Below, piece after piece: positions 5,679 to 7,003 of a stretch of DNA of 7,003 nucleotides. Below the pieces are notes generated by a model. It ran no database searches and was not told the origin of the DNA. It saw nothing but the letters and a program-made list of their open reading frames with translations. Made by a program: the position numbers and the translations under genes. The stretch lies in contig CANGRU010000085.1 of NCBI GenBank assembly GCA_947456315.1, positions 1-7,003 on the forward strand. Reading direction: 5' to 3'. How positions within the stretch are numbered: the first letter of the stretch is position 1; each line of letters opens with the position of its first letter. The stretch comes from Beijerinckiaceae bacterium (GTDB lineage: Bacteria > Pseudomonadota > Alphaproteobacteria > Rhizobiales > Beijerinckiaceae).

Positions 5679-6415
5679 AGTGCAAAGCCGTGCAGTGAGA
5701 GGGATGGCGTTGCTGCACAGACAGCTGCCTGTCCGTCACCAAAAGCACGAAACGCATGCAGCGTCCAGGCGCGGGCCGCGGTCTCATTGCCATCAATCGC
5801 GAGCAATTGCGCATCTTCATCGGCGCGCAACGTGACCTGATAGCGATGCAGGCCCCCTGCAATGCCTTCGCCTGTGGCTTTGAGGCAGGCTTCCTTGCGC
5901 GTCCAGGCGGCCAAAAAGGCTTGCGCACGTTGATCATCGGGCAGGGCGGTGAGCGCCTTTTCTTCAGCGGGCGCAAAATATTGTTCGACCAGTCGATCCA
6001 GTTGCCGCACGTGGCGGGCAAATTCGAGGTCAATGCCAATGGCCATGGGCGCCACGGCAATGAGGGCTTTGCCGCGTGCATGAGTCACATTGAACTGCGG
6101 GGCACCGGCCAGATCGAGAAAGGGTTTGCCTTGTGCCGCTGTCGCTAGCGGCAGATTGTTTGGCGTCCCGCCGACATATTTGGACAGGATCACCCGCAGG
6201 GCCGAGCGCGCGGCGACAAAATGGCTTTGCTTTTCAGCATGGCGCATGGCCTTTGCTTGCGCCTGCTCAGAGGCGCTCAGCATGGCATCGCGTGCCACAT
6301 CCAGATCAATCTGCCAGATATGGGCGCCGTTGGCGTCCGGTAGCGACAGCTGGCCGTCCGGGCAGGGGGCGAAGGTGAGATCGAGTGTGGCCATGGCGTC
6401 TTTTATCACCAGCAT
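5675..6415 (-). CDS. Sfp-type 4'-phosphopantetheinyl transferase
   Basis: A 246-residue enzyme that moves the 4'-phosphopantetheine arm from coenzyme A to a serine of a carrier protein (acyl, peptidyl or aryl carrier). Length and motifs fit the Sfp/Gsp group rather than the ~125-residue AcpS. Visible motifs are QGKPFL (95-100), FNVTHARG (108-115), the metal-binding GIDLEF with Asp129 and Glu131, and WTRKEACLKATGEG with Trp171, Lys174, Glu175 and Lys179. The start is uncertain: ATG at 6415 gives MLVIKDAMATLDL, while an in-frame ATG at 6394 would remove seven residues; neither has a good ribosome binding site. No polyketide, peptide-synthetase or siderophore gene is nearby, so its partner carrier protein is elsewhere. 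The 3' end converges on the esterase gene, overlapping it by 4 bp. Confidence 0.93.
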   Translation of the reverse strand: MLVIKDAMATLDLTFAPCPDGQLSLPDANGAHIWQIDLDVARDAMLSASEQAQAKAMRHAEKQSHFVAARSALRVILSKYVGGTPNNLPLATAAQGKPFLDLAGAPQFNVTHARGKALIAVAPMAIGIDLEFARHVRQLDRLVEQYFAPAEEKALTALPDDQRAQAFLAAWTRKEACLKATGEGIAGGLHRYQVTLRADEDAQLLAIDGNETAARAWTLHAFRAFGDGQAAVCAATPSLSLHGFAL

Positions 6416-6489
6416 GGCTGATCGGCCAAACCAGCCCTTTCGTAAATCAGGCGGCCATGGGACAAAGCGTTCTCAGGCTGGAGAGCATC
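6416..6489. other. Short divergent spacer between the transferase and msrQ
   Basis: Only about 41-74 bp, depending on the msrQ start, separate these divergent genes, so their promoters must overlap each other or the coding sequences. A short inverted repeat, GGCTG (6416-6420) and CAGCC (6432-6436), abuts the transferase start codon and would form a small hairpin in its leader. No convincing promoter hexamers are visible. Confidence 0.45.
6480..6483 (+). promoter_or_regulatory. Ribosome binding site favouring the GTG start of msrQ
   Basis: GGAG lies 6 bases before the GTG at 6490, within a purine-rich GGAGAG. The upstream in-frame ATG at 6457 has only a weak AGG (6449-6451). The shorter protein begins APWTDYKGR after the initiator, where conserved MsrQ sequence starts, and its haem-ligand histidines then fall near the E. 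coli positions. Confidence 0.5.
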
Positions 6490-7003
6490 GTGGCGCCTTG
6501 GACAGATTATAAGGGCAGACTTGTGCCGTTGAAGCTCGCGACATTTGTCGCGCTCTTCGGACCGGGCTTGTGGATCATCTGGCAATGGTCGCAGGATGAT
6601 CTTGGCCCCAAGCCTGTCACCGAGGCGCTGCACCAGACGGGCACATGGTCCGTTCATCTGCTTTTGATCTCGCTGGCCATCACGCCCTTACGCATGATTG
6701 CCCATTGGCCGCGCCTGATTGATATCCGCCGCATGGTGGGCGTGGCTGCGTGCCTCTACCTCGTCATTCACTTCGGTCTTTATATTCTCGACCAGAAGGG
6801 CGACATGCTGCGCGTGGCGTCCGAAATTGCGCTGCGCTTTTATCTGACCATCGGTTTTGTAGCTTTGCTTGGCATGGTCGCGCTGGGTGTGACCTCGACC
6901 GATGGCTGGGTGCGTCGGTTGGGCTCCATGCGTTGGAACCAGCTGCATCGCACCATCTATTGGCTCACCGTGCTGGCCTTCATTCATGCCTTTTTGCAAT
7001 CCA
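6490..7003 (+). CDS. msrQ: MsrQ, haem-binding membrane subunit of the methionine sulfoxide reductase system (5' part)
   Basis: MsrQ (formerly YedZ) is an inner-membrane cytochrome that passes electrons from the quinone pool to the periplasmic molybdoenzyme MsrP, which repairs oxidised methionines in envelope proteins. From the GTG at 6490, 171 codons are present before the right edge; family members have about 200-220 residues, so the last transmembrane helix is missing. Hydrophobic segments lie at about 16-33, 54-71, 82-100, 119-135 and 156-170. Conserved features are ITPLR (64-68), RRMVG (80-84), TSTDG (135-139) and the likely haem-ligand histidines His94, His153 and His166, which line up closely with His91, His151 and His164 of E. 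coli MsrQ as I recall them. An in-frame ATG at 6457 would add 11 residues and is the alternative start. msrP, usually just upstream, is not there: the neighbour is a divergent phosphopantetheinyl transferase. Confidence 0.9.
   Translation, partial: MAPWTDYKGRLVPLKLATFVALFGPGLWIIWQWSQDDLGPKPVTEALHQTGTWSVHLLLISLAITPLRMIAHWPRLIDIRRMVGVAACLYLVIHFGLYILDQKGDMLRVASEIALRFYLTIGFVALLGMVALGVTSTDGWVRRLGSMRWNQLHRTIYWLTVLAFIHAFLQS

Overview
The window looks like ordinary chromosomal DNA of a Gram-negative bacterium, most likely an alphaproteobacterium. The reasons are the GC-rich sequence with gcg/gcc-rich coding, a PhoB and an MsrQ of alphaproteobacterial character, tight gene packing with stop/start overlaps, and an outer-membrane lipoprotein of the NodT efflux family. 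The order within the class cannot be fixed from the sequence. I see no tRNA, rRNA, insertion sequence, CRISPR array, phage gene or plasmid signature. Almost all of the 7 kb is coding.

Layout. Positions 1-1095 (minus strand) hold the N-terminal ~365 codons of a NodT/OprM-type outer-membrane efflux lipoprotein; its end lies beyond the left edge. A 178-bp divergent spacer (1096-1273) with several inverted repeats follows. A plus-strand run then starts: an FAD-linked D-2-hydroxyacid dehydrogenase of the D-2-hydroxyglutarate/D-lactate dehydrogenase type (1274-2677), whose stop overlaps the start of the response regulator phoB (2677-3387). After a 70-bp spacer come two alpha/beta hydrolases separated by one base: an exported one (3458-4612) and a cytoplasmic one of the rare bacterial 'esterase 713' type (4614-5678). 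A minus-strand Sfp-type 4'-phosphopantetheinyl transferase (5675-6415) converges on the second hydrolase, the two stop codons sharing a CTAG. Divergent from the transferase, and running off the right edge, is msrQ, the haem-binding membrane subunit of the periplasmic methionine sulfoxide reductase system.

How the genes may work together. The two hydrolases are very probably co-translated and may act in series on one ester-type substrate, one in the periplasm and one in the cytoplasm; this is inference from spacing and signal peptide. phoB is translationally coupled to a metabolic flavoprotein and has no phoR, pst or phoU gene beside it here. The 70-bp spacer before the hydrolases is the most information-dense non-coding stretch. 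It carries two 8-bp direct repeats exactly 21 bp apart, a plausible sigma-70-type promoter built on them, and a perfect 7-bp inverted repeat whose right arm is the ribosome binding site. By position, this hairpin would exist only in transcripts reading through from phoB, not in those from the local promoter.

Nothing in the window amounts to an obviously new multi-gene system. The best leads are the read-through-dependent hairpin, the tandem hydrolase pair and the altered oxyanion-hole motif of the esterase-713 homologue.
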